From positions 1 to 64,000 of the IMG/VR virus record IMGVR_UViG_3300017752_002245: DNA of 64,000 nt, one strand, 5' to 3'. A program made the position numbers and the translations under genes. Positions 33,998 through 42,724 of this stretch are shown here, piece after piece (the stretch's first letter is position 1; each line of letters starts with the position of its first letter). The notes under the pieces are model-generated. The model had not been told where the DNA came from, ran no database searches, and was given only the letters and a program-made list of their open reading frames with translations. Origin of the DNA: a virus.

Positions 33998-34026
33998 TTG
34001 ACAAAAGGTGTGCTTGTTGTTATAAT
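33998..34026 (+). promoter_or_regulatory. Strong promoter, cassette type
   Basis: TTGACA (33998-34003), 17 bp spacer, TATAAT (34021-34026), preceded by AAAAAGC and followed by AAAGGAGA. Confidence 0.85.
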
Positions 34027-34057
34027 AAGTGTATAATCAAAAAAGAAAGGAGATTTT

Positions 34058-34303
34058 ATGGAAATGACAAACGGAATAATCGGGACGCACCTTGCGACTG
34101 ATACCCCTATTACACTCCCTTTGAACTACAAAGAGATGCAACTTGCATTGGGTTCAGGTGGAACTGAAGAAGTTCAAGGGAACGTTAATGAATTATGGGA
34201 CTTAATGTGCAATGCAGTTCTTGAGAGAACTGGTATTGAAATCATTGGTCAAATTGAAATAGATTACATCGTGGTTAACGGTGTAAAAAGAACTTTCCAC
34301 TAG
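34058..34303 (+). CDS. Hypothetical protein, 81 aa
   Basis: Good AAAGGAG site. A helix NVNELWDLMCNAVLER followed by a beta-hairpin. No family recognised. Confidence 0.6.
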   Translation: MEMTNGIIGTHLATDTPITLPLNYKEMQLALGSGGTEEVQGNVNELWDLMCNAVLERTGIEIIGQIEIDYIVVNGVKRTFH

Positions 34304-34312
34304 GAGGATATT

Positions 34313-34666
34313 ATGGGAATTCATGTAAACATTTATAAACAGTCAAGGGACGAAGATTCGTTCTTTGGGGATAACGACTGCACCAATGGTGGTGAGTCTA
34401 GTTATTCGAAGGGTTTCACTGTGGTAAACGCAGAAGGGCCATTTGAACCGTGTGAGGACTATCCTGCCGCAGAACTTGTAATGGCAGAACCTATCGGTGG
34501 TAGAAAAATTCTGAGACTAATTCCAGTTTCCAAAAAAGGAAAGTGGACTATGTTCGGTGGGAACTATGCGGGTTGTTCAGACTCAAGGTTCTCAAGACTC
34601 TGTGACCAGTTACTTGGTGGTTCGTTCTACGGTGCGGTTGCAGTTCACGATAGGGTGGAAGGATGA
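34313..34666 (+). CDS. Hypothetical protein, 117 aa
   Basis: AGGAGG-like site before ATG 34313. Polar and glycine-rich with SSYSKGFTVVNAEGPFEPCEDY-type composition; four scattered cysteines. Four-base overlap with the next gene. No family recognised. Confidence 0.6.
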   Translation: MGIHVNIYKQSRDEDSFFGDNDCTNGGESSYSKGFTVVNAEGPFEPCEDYPAAELVMAEPIGGRKILRLIPVSKKGKWTMFGGNYAGCSDSRFSRLCDQLLGGSFYGAVAVHDRVEG

Positions 34667-34785
34667 AGGGTTATAAAAAAGGTACTCTGTTACAGGAGTA
34701 CTTCTTGAACCCGCACTTCAAACCTACGAAGAAGGAAAAGAAGGAATTAGAAACTTTTTTTCAAAATAAGGTAAATAAGTCTTGA
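34663..34785 (+). CDS. Small basic protein, 40 aa
   Basis: ATG overlaps the previous stop. Lysine-rich, with LLQEYFLNPHFKPTKKEKKE. Its TGA lies within the -35 box of the next promoter. Confidence 0.5.
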   Translation: MKGYKKGTLLQEYFLNPHFKPTKKEKKELETFFQNKVNKS

Positions 34786-34810
34786 CATTACTTGTCGGAC
34801 TTGTTATAAT
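34782..34810 (+). promoter_or_regulatory. Strong promoter, cassette type
   Basis: TTGACA (34782-34787), 17 bp spacer, TATAAT (34805-34810). A CAAAATAAG half-site like the 33029 palindrome lies upstream near 34762. Confidence 0.83.
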
Positions 34811-34844
34811 AACAACTTAATAATCAAACGAAAGGAAATATATT

Positions 34845-35099
34845 ATGATTAGTACAAAACTAAAACAGGAACTCCTCAACCTGAACTCTGCACAAGAGTT
34901 GAATGAGGTAATCGCATTCGCTAGGGATGCAATCTCCATGAAGGCAAAAGCTTCAATTAACGTTGGAACTAAAGTCTACGTGGTTCAAAAGACCAAGAAA
35001 ACTCTTGGTGAAGTCGTTAAAGTGAACATCAAGAAGGCAATCGTTATGTTGCCTGAAGGAAGATACAGTGTTCCATTATCTATGTTGGAGGTGGCGTAA
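34845..35099 (+). CDS. Small protein with KOW/SH3-like part, 84 aa
   Basis: An N-terminal helix, then VGTKVYVVQKTKKTLGEVVKV, which resembles a KOW-type beta barrel. It directly precedes the DUF932 gene. The domain call is by eye. Confidence 0.55.
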   Translation: MISTKLKQELLNLNSAQELNEVIAFARDAISMKAKASINVGTKVYVVQKTKKTLGEVVKVNIKKAIVMLPEGRYSVPLSMLEVA

Positions 35100-36068
35100 A
35101 TGAGTCATGAAGTAGAAATTATAGACGGTCAAGCACAGATGGCGTATGCGGGTGAACTCCCGTGGCACGGTCTGGGTACTAAAGTTGCGAGTGACCTTGC
35201 ACCGTCTCAAATAATGCAACAGGCAGGACTTGATTGGTCTGTCGAAAAGGAGACTATGACCACTGCGTCTGGTGTCGAGATAGAAGGAAAAAAAGCACTT
35301 GTAAGGTCTTCGGACAGTAAAGTGTTGGATGTAGTTGGTGACAACTGGAATCCAGTCCAAAACAGTGAGGCATTTGAGTTCTTCTCAGAGTATTGTCTTG
35401 CGGGTGATATGGAAATGCATACTGCGGGTTCACTGAAAGGTGGTCAAATGGTATGGGCATTGGCAAAAATCAAGGAGTCATTTGACATCCTTGGTGGTGA
35501 CCAAGTCGATTCATATCTCTTGTTCTCAAACCCACATAAGTATGGTAAAGCAATTGATGTTAGATTCACTCCAATCAGAGTAGTATGTAACAACACATTG
35601 TCATTATCACTTGGTCAAAACGTTGCAAACTCTGTGTCACTAAATCACAGAACTGCGTTTAATCCTGAGTCTGTTAAACAGACAATGGGTATTGCACATG
35701 AGAAATTTGCGAAGTACAAAGAAACTTGCGAATTCCTTGCGTCCAAGAAGTTTAATATGGAATCATTGATTCAGTATTACAACGAAGTCTTCCCAAGAAC
35801 TTACCAAGGTAAGAACGAAGTGACTGTAAAAGGTTATGAAGACTTGACCAACAATGCACAGAAAGCGTTTTCATTCTTGGAAACACAACCTGGCGCTAAC
35901 TTTGGGGAAGGTTCATGGTGGTCTGCACTTAACAGTGTGACTTACTTGACTGACCACAAAATGGGAAGGGAATCTGATTCAAGATTGACTTCTGCATGGT
36001 TTGGTGCGAATCAAACTAGGAAAGTGAAAGCAGTTGAGAAAGCAGTAGAGTTCGCACTCGCATCTTAA
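35100..36068 (+). CDS. DUF932 phage/plasmid-like protein
   Basis: A 322-residue protein matching the TIGR03299/DUF932 family: ELPWHGLGTKV near the start, VGDNWNPVQNSEAFEFF, TPIRVVCNNTLSLSL, and a late WWSALNSVTYLTDH. The family occurs on phages and plasmids, sometimes near recombination genes; its activity is not established. A strong terminator follows. Confidence 0.82.
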   Translation: MSHEVEIIDGQAQMAYAGELPWHGLGTKVASDLAPSQIMQQAGLDWSVEKETMTTASGVEIEGKKALVRSSDSKVLDVVGDNWNPVQNSEAFEFFSEYCLAGDMEMHTAGSLKGGQMVWALAKIKESFDILGGDQVDSYLLFSNPHKYGKAIDVRFTPIRVVCNNTLSLSLGQNVANSVSLNHRTAFNPESVKQTMGIAHEKFAKYKETCEFLASKKFNMESLIQYYNEVFPRTYQGKNEVTVKGYEDLTNNAQKAFSFLETQPGANFGEGSWWSALNSVTYLTDHKMGRESDSRLTSAWFGANQTRKVKAVEKAVEFALAS

Positions 36069-36086
36069 TCAACTGATATATAATCG

Positions 36087-36115
36087 GGTAGGGGAGAAAT
36101 CCCCTACCTATTTTT
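36087..36115 (+). terminator. Strong rho-independent terminator
   Basis: GGTAGGGGA (36087-36095), GAAA tetraloop, TCCCCTACC (36100-36108), then TATTTTT. Nine perfect pairs. Confidence 0.92.
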
Positions 36116-36129
36116 CATAGGAGAAAAAA

Positions 36130-36429
36130 ATGGGACAACCAGTAAACGGTTTTGATACAAATGATGTTGTTGCAGTTATGTGTAACAGTGGTGAGTATGT
36201 TGGTAAGTATGCCGCAGTTCAACAGACTGCTGATACTGTTACCCTTGAAGACCCACGAATGGTAGTGAGTAACGAACAAGGTTTGGGATTTGCACATGGT
36301 ATTTGTGTAACAGGTGAAGCAGATGTTAACTCTGTTAATATCTTTCATTCAAGTATTTGTTTTGTAACCAAAGTTAATGATGACTTGCGTAAAGCATATA
36401 TCAAAAATACGAGTGGACTTATAGTCTAA
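36130..36429 (+). CDS. Small beta-rich protein, 99 aa
   Basis: AGGAGAAAAAA precedes ATG 36130. VVAVMCNSGEYVGKYA, TVTLEDPRMVV and ICFVTKVN look like a small Sm-like barrel, as in the 2063 gene product; by-eye inference only. One-base overlap with the ATP-grasp gene. Confidence 0.58.
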   Translation: MGQPVNGFDTNDVVAVMCNSGEYVGKYAAVQQTADTVTLEDPRMVVSNEQGLGFAHGICVTGEADVNSVNIFHSSICFVTKVNDDLRKAYIKNTSGLIV

Positions 36430-37595
36430 TGAAACGTAGGATTTTATGCATAGATTACGGTCTATGCAATTTCCACAATCTTAGAATTTTAGTTGAATCT
36501 GGACATAAGGTCTGGGTTACCAATACCTCAGATAAACCCCATCAAGCACCAATTAGATATTATGAGTCTTTAGGGATAACACTTATACGTGACAAAAGTG
36601 TCACTGAACGTGAAAGTGTTGTACGTAAATTTGTAGAGGATAATAAGATTGATACTATTATCAACTCTTGGCCACATTACCAAGTTCCTCGGAAGTGGAT
36701 ACGTGAACTAGATTATATTGGACATACCGATATTTCTAGAGACCTAGAAATACAAAAGAAAGCAACTCGACATAAGATTGAACAGCTTGGAGTTAAGTGT
36801 CCAAAGTTACTTTCGGACTTGACCATACCTTGTGTAGTAAAACCATGTCACGTTAATAGACCAAATCCAGACCATTCTGAAATTGTATTGAATCAAGAAC
36901 ATCTTGATTATGCAAGAAAAGAAACTGGTGACGTGTATATTGAAGAGTACATCCCTGATAACATTGAAACTAATGTAGAATTTGTTATGTCTGAGGGTAA
37001 ATGGTCTATTCAACATTGGCAAGAAGTAATTGGTGAAGACGAAGCAAAACTAGCGGGTAATTTTATCCACTGGACTAAGTTAGTCTCATTTAACTACTTG
37101 ACCACCGAAGATAAAGAATTGACTCTGAAGAACTGTGAAAAGATTCTTGAATGGGCATCTACCTTGGGTGGTAGTTATATTGGTCAGATTACGGGAGTCA
37201 TTAAGGATGGTGTCTGGTATTTCATTGAGATAAATGTTAGACCTGAACAATCCAATAGTCTACCCTACTTTATTACTGGGGACGAATGGTTGGAAGCAAT
37301 GCATGGAAAACCTGAGATAATCGGGGATTCCTATCCATGGGATATCAATAAGGTAGTATTACAACCTACAGAACCAAATGCACCCTATCCATTCCATCTT
37401 CATGAGAAACATGGGGTCAGTATTCCCTGTGGATTAGACATTCTGAAGGATAAACACCGTGTTGCACGTCAATTTAGGAATAGGTCAGATGACCAATGTA
37501 TGGGAATCATCGTTGTAGACCGTGATATCCCCCAAGAATTTGTCGATGATGTGAAAAAAGATGGTAAATTTATTGTAAGTCATTGTTTTATATAG
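36429..37595 (+). CDS. ATP-grasp ligase (PurD-like)
   Basis: A 388-residue protein. IPCVVKPCHVNRPNPD, VYIEEYIPDN, and a GQITGVIKDGVWYFIEINVR segment with the EINVRPE metal/ATP motif fit an ATP-grasp enzyme, closest in layout to GAR synthetase. It would join a carboxylate to an amine. Whether it makes GAR or another amide is open. No own promoter; the palindrome promoter follows its stop. Confidence 0.65.
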   Translation: MKRRILCIDYGLCNFHNLRILVESGHKVWVTNTSDKPHQAPIRYYESLGITLIRDKSVTERESVVRKFVEDNKIDTIINSWPHYQVPRKWIRELDYIGHTDISRDLEIQKKATRHKIEQLGVKCPKLLSDLTIPCVVKPCHVNRPNPDHSEIVLNQEHLDYARKETGDVYIEEYIPDNIETNVEFVMSEGKWSIQHWQEVIGEDEAKLAGNFIHWTKLVSFNYLTTEDKELTLKNCEKILEWASTLGGSYIGQITGVIKDGVWYFIEINVRPEQSNSLPYFITGDEWLEAMHGKPEIIGDSYPWDINKVVLQPTEPNAPYPFHLHEKHGVSIPCGLDILKDKHRVARQFRNRSDDQCMGIIVVDRDIPQEFVDDVKKDGKFIVSHCFI

Positions 37596-37598
37596 GAA

Positions 37599-37617
37599 AC
37601 TTATTTTCAAAATAAGT
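37599..37617. repeat. 19-bp palindrome at a promoter (copy 2)
   Basis: ACTTATTTTCAAAATAAGT, identical to the copy at 33029. Its last base is the first base of the -35 box at 37617. Confidence 0.75.
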
Positions 37618-37645
37618 TGACAAACCCTGCTCAGTTTGATATAAT
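37617..37645 (+). promoter_or_regulatory. Sigma70-type promoter with upstream palindrome
   Basis: TTGACA (37617-37622), 17 bp spacer, TATAAT (37640-37645). Leader shared with 33072-33105. Confidence 0.83.
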
Positions 37646-37677
37646 GTATATGTAAAGTCGAGTTGAGAGAAAAATGT

Positions 37678-38142
37678 ATGATGGGAAACTATGTTCAACC
37701 AGAAGAAGTCTTCGTTGGAGTCGTAGGTGGTAACAAATACCAACGTGAGATAGTTCAAAAGGTTGCAGATTACTGTGTTGTTAAAATGATGCCAAGGATG
37801 CGTAAACTTGAAGTCCTGATTACTCTGAAGAGTTTGAAGTCTGAGGGTGTTGAAGGTTGGTGTATGCAACAAGATGACCGATTGTTTGACCTTGAGGTTG
37901 AAAAGAATCTGAGTCTCAAAAACTTAATCACTTGTGTTTGTCACGAGATGGTTCACGTCAAACAGTATGCACGTAAAGAGATGGTTGACTACTACGACAA
38001 GAAAGCACAGAGTCGTAAGATTCGTTGGAAAAAAACTGTGTATGGTTACGGTACTGCATATGCCCGTCAACCTTGGGAGAAGGAAGCATTCAAGATGCAA
38101 GAAACTCTCTGTGAAGAAATTTGGGAAAAAGGAATTATATAA
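37678..38142 (+). CDS. SprT-like zinc metalloprotease candidate
   Basis: A 154-residue protein with H89-E90-x2-H93 in VCHEMVHVKQYA, the zinc-binding helix of SprT/WLM-like proteases. SprT-like proteins act on DNA-protein crosslinks. ATG 37678 or 37681 chosen after GAGAG; an in-frame TTG at 37663 is less likely. Paired with a second HExxH gene. Confidence 0.62.
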   Translation: MMGNYVQPEEVFVGVVGGNKYQREIVQKVADYCVVKMMPRMRKLEVLITLKSLKSEGVEGWCMQQDDRLFDLEVEKNLSLKNLITCVCHEMVHVKQYARKEMVDYYDKKAQSRKIRWKKTVYGYGTAYARQPWEKEAFKMQETLCEEIWEKGII

Positions 38143-38732
38143 TGGAACAATTGAAAATGCGTTATGAAACCTACTTGTTAAAACACAAGGCAAAACAGAA
38201 TCGTGGTGCGAAGTATTCTCGTGATACTGAGAAGACTAAAACCTATCGTGCGGAATGGTCATTCCAATCTCGTGCGGAGATACCTGATTTCAAAGATTTG
38301 AAGGAAGCACAAAAGTTCGCAAAGAAACTCTACAAGAGTAAAACGTGGATTAAATTGTGGCAGAAATCTGTCGAAGAAGATGTTGGTAAAATCTTCAACG
38401 GTCAACCTCAAGTAGTTGGTATGGAACGTAGAAGTAAAACCATGTCTGGATACACTAACGGTAGTACCGTTACACTTTGTCCTGTTACTGGGATGAACAA
38501 GTATGTACTGTTACATGAACTTGCACACTGTCTAGGACATATGCACCACGGACGTTCGTTCCGTCAATGCGTCCTGAGTCTGGTTGGTGCATTCATGGGT
38601 GCAAAAGAAAAGAAAATTCTCAAGGAAGAATTTAAGAAAAAGAAACTGGCCTGCGGTGAACCTCGTAAACCAATGAGTTACGAGAACTGGGTTGCGTCAG
38701 TAAGACGAATGGAGAAAGTACGTGGTGAATAA
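38142..38732 (+). CDS. Zinc metalloprotease candidate (HELAH)
   Basis: A 196-residue basic protein. H125-E126-L-A-H129 within YVLLHELAHCLGHMHHGRSF places several histidines for zinc binding. ATG 38142 overlaps the previous TAA. It may share a substrate class with the preceding SprT-like protein. Start upstream at 38121 is possible. Confidence 0.62.
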   Translation: MEQLKMRYETYLLKHKAKQNRGAKYSRDTEKTKTYRAEWSFQSRAEIPDFKDLKEAQKFAKKLYKSKTWIKLWQKSVEEDVGKIFNGQPQVVGMERRSKTMSGYTNGSTVTLCPVTGMNKYVLLHELAHCLGHMHHGRSFRQCVLSLVGAFMGAKEKKILKEEFKKKKLACGEPRKPMSYENWVASVRRMEKVRGE

Positions 38733-39108
38733 AGCAATAAAACGTGCAGATAAAATTGATAAGATGATGAAGGAGTCTGTAAAACTTTCAGAAAAATTAA
38801 GTAAAGCAGAACAAGAACTACCATCTATGGAAGAGATTGCAAACAGTAATCGATGGTTCAAATCTGCAACACCAAAACAAACATTAGACTGGTATGTCAA
38901 ATGGGTTGCATCTTCGATGTTACTCATAGGTATGTCAATGCGTGGTATCGAAGGATTGCAGTTATATGACTTGACAATCAGTATCGGAGGTGTTATACTC
39001 TGGTTATGGGTTTCGATATTGTGGAAAGACCGTGCATTGATTGTTGTTAATTCAGTTGGTCTATTACTACTTACACGAAACTTAATAACTATGTTAAACG
39101 GATTATAA
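38722..39108 (+). CDS. Membrane protein with two to three helices, 128 aa
   Basis: GTG start (38722 or 38725) after GGAGAAAG. An N-terminal coiled coil (about 1-40), then hydrophobic helices from about 62 to 126. It carries the promoter of the next gene in its 3' part. Function unknown. Confidence 0.6.
   Translation: MVNKAIKRADKIDKMMKESVKLSEKLSKAEQELPSMEEIANSNRWFKSATPKQTLDWYVKWVASSMLLIGMSMRGIEGLQLYDLTISIGGVILWLWVSILWKDRALIVVNSVGLLLLTRNLITMLNGL
38971..38999 (+). promoter_or_regulatory. Intragenic sigma70-type promoter for the exonuclease gene
   Basis: TTGACA (38971-38976), 17 bp spacer, TATACT (38994-38999), inside the membrane protein gene, 112 bases before the next ATG. Confidence 0.62.
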
Positions 39109-39110
39109 TT

Positions 39111-39788
39111 ATGAATTTTATACACGAACAAATTGAACTGACTGAAATGGATGCGGTCACTACCGATACGGGGAGACAATACAAAACCCCTGACGGAATC
39201 AACCTACCATCTATTACTACAGTACTGTCGATACTGTCTCGTGATTCTATTGCAAAATGGCGTAAACGTGTGGGTGAGGAAGAGGCAAATCGTGTCTCTA
39301 CTCGTGCATCTGGACGTGGTACACGTGTTCACGAAATCTGTGAGAAGTATGTAGACAATGACCCAAACTATAAAGAAGGTTATACACCTGATATCATTGA
39401 GTCATTCAATCAGTTGAAACCTATCCTAGATGAACGTCTGACTAAAGTTCATGCACAAGAAGCACCTCTCTACTCTACCCATCTGGGTGTTGCGGGTCGT
39501 GTTGACTGTGTAGGTATCTTTGATGGTAAACTATCCATCATTGATTACAAGACATCTATGAAACCTAAGAAACTAGAATGGGTCAAAAATTACTTCATGC
39601 AAGAAGCTGGTTATGCTGTAATGTGGGAAGAACGTACAGGAATGCCGATTACACAACTCGTTACTATCATTTCTGTGGACAACAATGAACCTCAAGTGTT
39701 TATTGAACACCGTGATAACTGGATAAACACATTAAAAAATACCATTAAACAGTACAATGAGGAAAATTCCACTTCCGTTTTATTATAA
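39111..39788 (+). CDS. PD-(D/E)XK exonuclease (RecB/Cas4-like)
   Basis: A 225-residue nuclease. GVAGRVDCVGIFDGKLSIIDYKTS contains the D...D-x-K core, with an H-E-I-C helix (THVHEICE-like, RVHEICEKY) earlier and QEAGYAVMWEE after. Marine T4-like phages commonly carry this gene. It may process DNA ends or degrade host DNA. Confidence 0.8.
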   Translation: MNFIHEQIELTEMDAVTTDTGRQYKTPDGINLPSITTVLSILSRDSIAKWRKRVGEEEANRVSTRASGRGTRVHEICEKYVDNDPNYKEGYTPDIIESFNQLKPILDERLTKVHAQEAPLYSTHLGVAGRVDCVGIFDGKLSIIDYKTSMKPKKLEWVKNYFMQEAGYAVMWEERTGMPITQLVTIISVDNNEPQVFIEHRDNWINTLKNTIKQYNEENSTSVLL

Positions 39789-39791
39789 ATA
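39784..39791 (+). promoter_or_regulatory. T4-type late promoter of the head-protein block
   Basis: TATAAATA overlapping the exonuclease stop, 36 bases before the ATG at 39828. Confidence 0.7.
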
Positions 39792-39827
39792 GATGTATAA
39801 TTACAGTTTATAACTTATGGGATATCG

Positions 39828-41117
39828 ATGCTTCAGTTTAATCAACTTACAGAAACCTCACTAACCTTTGGGGAAATTGTGCGTCCTGATAGGGCGTATC
39901 GTGCTGACCTATTCATTACTAAGTACAAATCGGGTGAAGCATTCGAGACCACCAAGGGTGATTCGATTGTTCTACAGTATGACCCCGCAATTGAAAAGGC
40001 AATACGTACAGGTAACAAGAAAGGTTTACCAAAACTAAAGTCACTTGATGGTACGGTCATCGCTTTTGGTCTACTCAAAAAGACTCTAGAGTTTGGTGGT
40101 GGTACATCTGGTTCTGGTGGTGGTTCAGATAATACTCGTGCAACCGAATCCGCACAATGTGTCTATGCACAATTGATGTGGGACAATCCCAAGACCCAAT
40201 TCTCACCTGACGAACTCAAGTCTGCATTCCAGAAAACAAATACCGATGCCAAGTTAGACGAGATTCTACTGGGTGATGACGAGTGGATTGCATCATCTAT
40301 TAATGGTGCAAAGATTCTTCATAAAGTATTGAAGAAGAAACAGTATACGTGGCATCGTGGTTCACAGTGGGTGTCTAAACTTGAAGAAGTATACAAGAAA
40401 CTCAATCGTGAAGAGAAACTATTCAGTAACGTAAACAAATGGACTCCCGCAGATATATGGGCAGTTGCTCGTGGTGCAGAAAACAAATACAACATTCATG
40501 ATGCACTAAGTTTCTCAGAACTTAACAATGAACTCTTGAAAGCATATGCCGCTCGTGATATAATGGGTATATCACTCAAGAAGATTGGGAAGAAACCTAA
40601 GTTGTCACAAGTAAATTTCCGTAAACCGTTTGTTCCACCTCAGTTTACCAAACAAACATTTGGTAAGAGAAACTTCTATGGTGCAATGGACGGATACTTA
40701 TATGGGTCTGGTGGATTCCAATTACAGTTCCGATTATTCCCAACCTTCCAATGTGAAATTATTGGTAAGAAAGCAAAACATGGTAAGGTGTCCTTTGGTG
40801 GTATCAGTGATGCAATGAAGGAAGCGACTGGTAGACCTCTGACACAGAAGAAAGTCGTTGAACAATTACTTCTGAAAAACCCACAACAATTCTATGATAA
40901 CTTCTGGAAGAACTATTCAATGACTACTGAGAAAGAAAGTAAAGATGAACTGTTTAAGAATCTACAGAAGAAAAAGTTTGAATGGCAAGTATCTAAATAC
41001 ATGGTAGTAGAACTATTTACTGCAATCAAAGGTCGGGAACAACAAGTACTTGACTATTTGGTTCGTATCGCAAAGTCACAAACAAAGAACTCTGCTGTTC
41101 ACTTGAAGGTGTCGTAA
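39828..41117 (+). CDS. Late protein, 429 aa, with capsid-targeting-like start
   Basis: Begins MLQFNQLTE, similar to the N-terminal signal shared by the following genes. A glycine/serine linker (FGGGTSGSGGGSDN, about 88-101) separates two domains. The rest is basic with RGSQWVSKLEEVYKKL and FQLQFRLFPTF. No enzyme motif recognised. Late promoter and context suggest a virion or head-packaged protein. Confidence 0.68.
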   Translation: MLQFNQLTETSLTFGEIVRPDRAYRADLFITKYKSGEAFETTKGDSIVLQYDPAIEKAIRTGNKKGLPKLKSLDGTVIAFGLLKKTLEFGGGTSGSGGGSDNTRATESAQCVYAQLMWDNPKTQFSPDELKSAFQKTNTDAKLDEILLGDDEWIASSINGAKILHKVLKKKQYTWHRGSQWVSKLEEVYKKLNREEKLFSNVNKWTPADIWAVARGAENKYNIHDALSFSELNNELLKAYAARDIMGISLKKIGKKPKLSQVNFRKPFVPPQFTKQTFGKRNFYGAMDGYLYGSGGFQLQFRLFPTFQCEIIGKKAKHGKVSFGGISDAMKEATGRPLTQKKVVEQLLLKNPQQFYDNFWKNYSMTTEKESKDELFKNLQKKKFEWQVSKYMVVELFTAIKGREQQVLDYLVRIAKSQTKNSAVHLKVS

Positions 41118-42337
41118 TGAAGTTTAATGATTTTATAACAGAACAGAAAAACACTCACATGACCCACATTGAGGATAAGGTTCTCTATGGGGGTGTCAAT
41201 GGTACACGTCAAGCAATCAATGCACTACGTGAACTCCGTGACATGTTATCTGGACAAACTGACTCTAAACTGTCCACAAAATGGGATGGCGCTCCCGCAA
41301 TCTTCTGTGGTCAAGACCCTAGTGATGGAAACTTCTTTGTTGCGAAGAAAGGTATCTTTGCGAAGAATCCTAAAATCTACAAGTCTGAAGCGGACATTAA
41401 AGCGGACATGAGTGGTGACCTTGCAGACAAGATGAGTCTTGCATTGAAACATCTACCAGAACTTGGTATTAAAGGTGTGATTCAAGGAGACTTCTTGTTT
41501 TCAAAACCAGACGTTAGTACCGATACTATTGATGGTCAGAAGTATACAACCTTTCACCCGAATACAATCATCTATGCAATACCCTATGACCAAGCGGATG
41601 CAGTCCGTAAAGCAAAGATTGGTATTGTATGGCATACCACCTATACTGGTAAAGACTTTATGTCGATGAAAGCGACATATGGTGTAAACGTGTCGAAATT
41701 TAAGAGTTCTGTAAACATATGGTCACAGGATGCAATGTTGCGTGATGTGTCTGGTGCGACTATGAATAAGAAGGAATCCGCAGAGGTAACCAAACATTTG
41801 TCCGATGCGGGTAAGATATTCAATAAGATATCTGGTTCTACTCTGCGTGAGTTAGAAAATAATAAAGACCTTGCAACCCTGATTGAACAGTACAATAACA
41901 CTTTTGTGCGGAATCAAACTGTGATTGGCAACACTAATACGCACGTTCAAGGTCTAATCAAGTGGTTGAACGAAAAATTTAAGAAAGAAGCAGATAAACG
42001 TAGTACTGATAAAGGTAAGATGGTACAATTTAAGAAGTTAGAAGAGTTAATGAAGTTCTTCTCTCCAAGAAATAAAAAGAACTTAGTTGCAATGTTTGAC
42101 TTACAAAAGAATATAGTTCTTGCAAAATTAAAACTTATAAATAAACTTAATAGCATAAGTTCATATGACACCTTTGTTCAGACCAAGAAAGGTTATAAGG
42201 TAAAGACTGGTGCAGAAGGATTTGTTGCTATTGACAAACTGGGTGGTGATGCGGTCAAGTTGGTTGACCGTCTTGAATTTTCATATAATAACTTCAGTCC
42301 AGATATACTGAAGGGATGGGATAAACCAAAGAGGTAA
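41117..42337 (+). CDS. DUF6267 ligase-like protein with capsid-targeting-like start
   Basis: A 406-residue protein beginning MKFNDFITEQ. A nucleotidyltransferase-like motif K55-W-D-G58 (KWDGAP), VIQGDFLFSK and GAEGFVAID resemble motifs I, III/IIIa and IV of ATP-dependent DNA/RNA ligases; the protein matches what I know as DUF6267. It may form a covalent AMP-lysine intermediate. Partner and substrate unknown. One-base overlap with the preceding gene. Confidence 0.7.
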   Translation: MKFNDFITEQKNTHMTHIEDKVLYGGVNGTRQAINALRELRDMLSGQTDSKLSTKWDGAPAIFCGQDPSDGNFFVAKKGIFAKNPKIYKSEADIKADMSGDLADKMSLALKHLPELGIKGVIQGDFLFSKPDVSTDTIDGQKYTTFHPNTIIYAIPYDQADAVRKAKIGIVWHTTYTGKDFMSMKATYGVNVSKFKSSVNIWSQDAMLRDVSGATMNKKESAEVTKHLSDAGKIFNKISGSTLRELENNKDLATLIEQYNNTFVRNQTVIGNTNTHVQGLIKWLNEKFKKEADKRSTDKGKMVQFKKLEELMKFFSPRNKKNLVAMFDLQKNIVLAKLKLINKLNSISSYDTFVQTKKGYKVKTGAEGFVAIDKLGGDAVKLVDRLEFSYNNFSPDILKGWDKPKR

Positions 42338-42340
42338 ACT

Positions 42341-42724
42341 ATGTCCAAACCAATAGGACTAAAAGAATTCTTAAAAATTCTAGAGCAACCAGACGAAGCG
42401 TTGAATATGCAACAACGTATGAAACTGGCACGTTCGCTCAAGAAGAATAAAGCAAAAATTGCAATGGGTCGCAAACGTGCGGCACGTAAAGTTGCATCTC
42501 CAGAGAAACTCAAAAAACGTGCAATGAAACAAGCACGTATGACTTTCCTCAAGAAAATCACTAAAGGTGCTGATAAGGGTGACCTATCTATGGGTCGTAG
42601 AGCATCAATTGAGAAACGCCTAGATAAGATGAAACCCAAAATACAGAAACTCGCAAAGAAATTACTTCCAAAAGTTCGTAAGGGTGAATTGGAACGTAAA
42701 CGAGGTGGAAACAAAAGTGATTAA
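42341..42724 (+). CDS. Lysine/arginine-rich late protein, 127 aa
   Basis: Starts with GLKEFLKILEQPD, matching the shared N-terminal pattern, then a strongly basic helical part (KKNKAKIAMGRKRAARK, KITKGADKGDLSMGRR, KKLLPKVRKGELERK). Likely to bind DNA. A head-internal or scaffold-associated role is inferred. Confidence 0.68.
   Translation: MSKPIGLKEFLKILEQPDEALNMQQRMKLARSLKKNKAKIAMGRKRAARKVASPEKLKKRAMKQARMTFLKKITKGADKGDLSMGRRASIEKRLDKMKPKIQKLAKKLLPKVRKGELERKRGGNKSD

Noticed and set aside
42136-42143. TATAAATA inside the DUF6267 gene
   Set aside because: It lies in coding sequence 198 bases before the next start. It may serve the 42341 gene but there is no further support.
42193-42714. Minus-strand open frame (173 codons) opposite the basic late gene
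   Set aside because: Product composition reflects the reverse of lysine/arginine codons; no start signal and no family.
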